DNA from: Verrucomicrobiia bacterium
GTDB lineage: Bacteria; Verrucomicrobiota; Verrucomicrobiia; Limisphaerales; UBA9464
Assembly (NCBI GenBank): GCA_019634635.1
Contig: JAHCBB010000021.1
Span: forward strand, 22,484 to 86,483
Reading direction: 5' to 3'
DNA length: 64,000 nucleotides
This document shows, in pieces, positions 63,679 to 64,000 of the stretch; position 1 is the first letter of the stretch, and the number at the start of each line of letters is the position of its first letter. The translations under genes were made by a program, and so were the position numbers. The notes under the pieces were generated by a model, which made no database searches, was not told the origin of the DNA, and saw only the letters and a program-made list of their open reading frames with translations.

Positions 63679-63800
63679 TTCAGTCCTGATTGTTTGAGGA
63701 TGCTGTTTTGGGTGCCCGGCGCAAGGTCATCTCCCGGTTTGCCCGGAATGGTGACTACGCCCCGTTTGCGGGCGTGTTCGAACGGACGGCGGGGAGGCCG
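63675..63800 (-). pseudogene. hicA: HicA toxin, N-terminally degraded
   Basis: Before hicB the frame reads FEHARKRGVVTIPGKPGDDL and APGTQNSILKQSGLK, the clear C-terminal half of the HicA mRNA interferase. Upstream the conserved GSHRQF core with its catalytic His is not preserved (SRPPRRPFEH instead), and an in-frame stop follows a few codons further up. The first third of the gene is missing, so no active toxin is expected. Confidence 0.7.
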
Positions 63801-63881
63801 GCTGCTGCCGGGTCAAGCCACAGTGGTGATGACTCCCTCGCGTTCGGTCCAATACTGATATTGTGATCGTCTTCCATTTCA

Positions 63882-64000
63882 GCAATGCGTTGTCGAGACG
63901 AATTTTCTGCCGGGAGCCTGTCGGATATCACGGCCCAGCCACGACGCCCATGGCGAGGTGCTGTCGGGATATCCATATCGCGGTGGGGTAGAAAATTTTT
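63882..64000. repeat. Diverged dispersed repeat, copy 2 (runs off the window)
   Basis: Counterpart of 42546-42660: GCAATGCGTTGTC, GCCGGGAGCCTGT, GGATATCA and CAGCCACGACG align with the first copy. It begins about 80 bases upstream of the recognisable hicA part, so its insertion could have removed the toxin start. Confidence 0.5.

Overview
The window looks like chromosomal DNA from a GC-rich member of the Verrucomicrobiota, probably a Pedosphaera/Limisphaerales-like lineage. The clues are the paired PSCyt1/PSD1 and DUF1501 genes, a PVC-type protein with a CxxCH haem site, an ECF sigma factor beside a Ser/Thr kinase with WD40 repeats, and several giant secreted beta-helix, PKD and LamG proteins. 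This is inferred from gene content; there is no rRNA gene to confirm it.

Left part (1-25 kb): the end of a probable ASPIC/UnbV protein, a two-gene hypothetical operon and a tRNA-Arg(ACG) come first. Next is the kinase/ECF sigma pair, divergent from a 2211-residue glycine-rich surface protein. A translationally coupled cytochrome/PSD1 and DUF1501 pair follows, then a family 39-like glycosyltransferase one base away from an asparagine synthase, then the haem-binding PVC protein. A REP-associated tyrosine transposase (RAYT) sits between oppositely oriented copies of a short repeat, and hairpin versions of that repeat recur near 30.9, 32.1 and 42.9 kb.

Middle part (25-43 kb): two more giant secreted proteins flank DUF1328 and pirin genes. 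The second giant (32.3-37.8 kb) has a central region that faintly resembles the ExoY/oedema-factor nucleotidyl cyclase fold. From 38 to 43 kb the DNA is accessory: IS66 fragments, a MazF-like toxin/antitoxin pair whose toxin seems to have lost its ATG, a 3'-truncated IS110 transposase, and three small same-strand genes with an attC-like palindrome between two of them, one gene being frameshifted.

Right part (43-64 kb): two alpha/beta hydrolases, an Rrf2 regulator, a dihydropteroate-synthase-like protein and a CarH/LitR-like B12-binding MerR repressor form one leftward series. The repressor is divergent from a group 2 sigma-70 gene, and three tandem 11-bp repeats lie between them; this is the most interesting regulatory signal in the window. 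Then come a TIM-barrel isomerase, an FmdB protein, an hprK-lptB-lptA-lptC-like envelope operon, a DegT aminotransferase, a 32-residue repeat protein, and a P-type ATPase/ldhA pair. The end of the window is decayed toxin-antitoxin material: a PIN fragment, and an intact hicB with a broken hicA next to a diverged repeat also found at 42.5 kb.
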